Assembly: GCA_016342345.1 (NCBI GenBank)
Contig: JAEINO010000004.1
Coordinates: forward strand, 62,001-126,000
Reading direction: 5' to 3'
DNA from: Pseudodesulfovibrio sp.
GTDB lineage: Bacteria > Desulfobacterota > Desulfovibrionia > Desulfovibrionales > Desulfovibrionaceae
DNA length: 64,000 nucleotides
In this document: one piece after another, positions 62,603 through 64,000 of the stretch
How the letters are laid out: every line of letters begins with the position of its first letter
Numbering within the stretch: the first letter of the stretch is position 1
Made by a program: the position numbers and the translations under genes
The notes under the pieces: model-generated
Told to the model about the DNA's origin: nothing
The model's input: the letters and a program-made list of their open reading frames with translations, nothing else
Databases searched by the model: none

Positions 62603-63481
62603 ATGGGATCATTGTTTTCTAGTTCAATATCTCTCAGAAAAAGTGTCAGGATCTCGGATGACGAGTTTCTGCTCCTGCGCGATTTCATTTATGAGAAAAG
62701 TGGTATTTTTGTTGATGTTAAACGAAAATATCTTTTTGAGAGCCGTTTTTCCAAACATCTTGGGGAATTGGGGCTTTCCAGTTTTTCTGATTATATCAAG
62801 TATTTGAAGTTCGACGTGAAAAAAGCTGAAGAGTTGCCACGGCTTTTTGAGTTGGTGACCACCAATGAGACCAGTTTTTGCCGGGACTTGAGACAGCTTG
62901 ATGTTTTCAAAGTCAACGTGCTCGATGAAATACTTAATGAGCAGCGCAAGGCAGGCAAACTGGAACTCAATATCTGGTCCGCAGGTTGCTCTTCCGGGGA
63001 AGAACCGTACACGCTTGCCATCTTGCTTCACGAATCGCTCAAGCGGGAACTTCCCCTTTGGAAGATCAAGATCACTGCCGTGGATTTATCCAGGACCATG
63101 ATCGAGCAGGCACAAAAAGGTGTTTACGGAGAATACGCCTTTAAGACGACCTCTGACGACATCAGAAAGAAGTATTTCACCAAGGAGTCTGAGGGCTGGA
63201 AGGTCAAACCGGAGGTCCAGAAGCTTGTTCATTTTCAGCAAATGAATCTGAATGATTCCCAGTCCTTGAAGAAGGTGGCTCGTTCACATATTGTTTTTTG
63301 CCGGAACGTGGTCATCTATTTTGACGAGGCCATGAAAAAGAAGGTTGTCGGCTCCTTTTACGACAATTTGTTGCCCGGTGGGTATTTGATGCTTGGACAT
63401 TCGGAGACGCTGCACAAGATATCTCAAGCGTTCAAGCCTCTCTATCATCCCGGGTCGATCGCGTACAAGAAGCAAGGCTAG
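62603..63481 (+). CDS. cheR: Chemotaxis protein methyltransferase CheR
   Basis: CheR methylates glutamates of chemoreceptors using S-adenosylmethionine. The 292-residue protein has the N-terminal helical CheR_N domain (about 15-70; LRDFIYEKSGIFVDVKRKYL) and the methyltransferase domain with TTNETSFCRD, the SAM-binding WSAGCSSGEEPYTLAI, FCRNVVIYFD and LGHSETL. The ATG at 62603 follows AAAGGAAAT; a longer reading from 62552 has no conserved residues. It lacks TPR or PilZ fusions. The chemoreceptor at 34229 is a possible substrate. An HDOD gene follows 35 bases later. Confidence 0.96.
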   Translation: MGSLFSSSISLRKSVRISDDEFLLLRDFIYEKSGIFVDVKRKYLFESRFSKHLGELGLSSFSDYIKYLKFDVKKAEELPRLFELVTTNETSFCRDLRQLDVFKVNVLDEILNEQRKAGKLELNIWSAGCSSGEEPYTLAILLHESLKRELPLWKIKITAVDLSRTMIEQAQKGVYGEYAFKTTSDDIRKKYFTKESEGWKVKPEVQKLVHFQQMNLNDSQSLKKVARSHIVFCRNVVIYFDEAMKKKVVGSFYDNLLPGGYLMLGHSETLHKISQAFKPLYHPGSIAYKKQG

Positions 63482-63516
63482 AGCTAGGTCCCTAACCCCC
63501 ACTGGAGGGAAGCGTT

Positions 63517-64000
63517 TTGGGTATCAAGTGTTTTGAAGAACTGACGGCGGGCATGATTCTGGCTTCTGATTTGAAAGCCAGCGATGGCAGGCTGCTTTTC
63601 AAGGCGGGCACGGAAATAGAGGCGCGGCATATCGAGCTTCTCAAGCGTGTTGGCGTTGCAGAGGTAGATGTCGAGGCTGGCGCATGCGAATTGAGCGATG
63701 GCATGCTTCTGGAGATTGAAGACTATGTTCGTGATTTTTTCCTGTATGTAAACCCGGACTCTGAGCCGGTTGTCGAGATGTTCCGTATTTCCCTTGCCCT
63801 TACCGGTGATGCCGTGGCTCGGGGATGGTGCTTGCCCGACATAATCCAACGTCGTGCTTCCAACGTCGAGCACATGGAAGATCTATTTCTCAAGGGTATG
63901 GGATCGCCGGAAACTATCGTTATGCATGAAGCCGAGCTGGCCAGTTTCCCGGATATTTATTTCCGTATCAAGGAAGTGCTTGAGGACGACAGTGCATCTG
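63517..64000 (+). CDS. HDOD-domain protein, 5' part only
   Basis: The gene runs off the window end. It starts at TTG 63517, seven bases after GGAGGGA, and continues open for all 161 visible codons. The first 130 residues read like a small DUF-type sensor region (IKCFEELTAGMILASDLKASDGRLLFKAGTE, split here) similar to domains preceding HD-GYP and HDOD modules. The last visible part (ETIVMHEAELASFPDIYFRIKEVL, shortened) matches the opening of an HDOD domain. It sits 35 bases after cheR on the same strand, so a role in chemotaxis signalling is plausible. The C-terminal domain cannot be seen. Confidence 0.7.
   Translation, partial: MGIKCFEELTAGMILASDLKASDGRLLFKAGTEIEARHIELLKRVGVAEVDVEAGACELSDGMLLEIEDYVRDFFLYVNPDSEPVVEMFRISLALTGDAVARGWCLPDIIQRRASNVEHMEDLFLKGMGSPETIVMHEAELASFPDIYFRIKEVLEDDSAS

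Noticed and set aside
1..64000. CRISPR arrays, rRNA operons and insertion sequences
   Set aside because: No regularly spaced repeats, rRNA-like sequence, transposase genes or flanking direct repeats were found on reading the window.

Overview
The window looks like a chromosomal segment of a mid-GC, Gram-negative, anaerobic deltaproteobacterium, most like Desulfovibrio/Pseudodesulfovibrio. The pointers are a cysteine-rich hydroxylamine reductase (Hcp), a phosphate butyryltransferase/butyrate kinase pair, nickel-pincer cofactor genes, a very large number of PAS/GAF histidine kinases and HD-GYP proteins, and lipoprotein, LPS-heptose and RND-efflux genes that imply an outer membrane. The assignment is inference from gene content; no rRNA or tRNA gene was seen.

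Layout. 1-13 kb is mostly housekeeping: queA, a MerR-like regulator, a lipoprotein, coaBC, an NfeD protease (frameshifted as read) with its slipin partner, a nucleotide-sugar epimerase, a chromosomal parA/parB locus with two perfect parS sites, a heptose kinase and a phosphofructokinase. 13-21 kb is accessory: two small regulator-like genes, MarR plus a MATE exporter, the nickel-pincer genes larE-larB-larC (LarC lacks its C-terminal domain), a DUF3431 protein and an orphan MacB-like permease. 21.3-23.4 kb holds an isolated pair on the minus strand: a 503-residue protein ending in a lysozyme-like domain, overlapped by a small lipoprotein gene. I read it as a candidate effector/immunity or phage-derived lysis pair. 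23.6-29.6 kb has two related TetR genes followed by an RND efflux pump.

30-64 kb is dominated by signalling. It contains a VOC-KdsC fusion, a DisA-like diadenylate-cyclase-fold protein with an altered catalytic motif, a degenerate HD-GYP, a chemoreceptor with an extra C-terminal sensor, a GGDEF protein beside an orphan periplasmic sensor, three further HD-type proteins, two giant hybrid kinases, a smaller kinase overlapping an iron alcohol dehydrogenase, hcp, an EAL-HDOD protein, cheR and the start of another HDOD protein. Metabolic genes between them are murI and an overlapping ACT-protein/ptb/buk operon.

The genes suggest a motile anaerobe that invests heavily in sensing and cyclic-nucleotide control. 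The clearest unusual items are the lysozyme-domain/lipoprotein pair, the NfeD frameshift in a G-run, the one-domain LarC without a neighbouring larA, the VOC-KdsC fusion, the DAC-like protein without an RHR motif, and a dispersed palindromic repeat found at 1-81 and 33888-33975.
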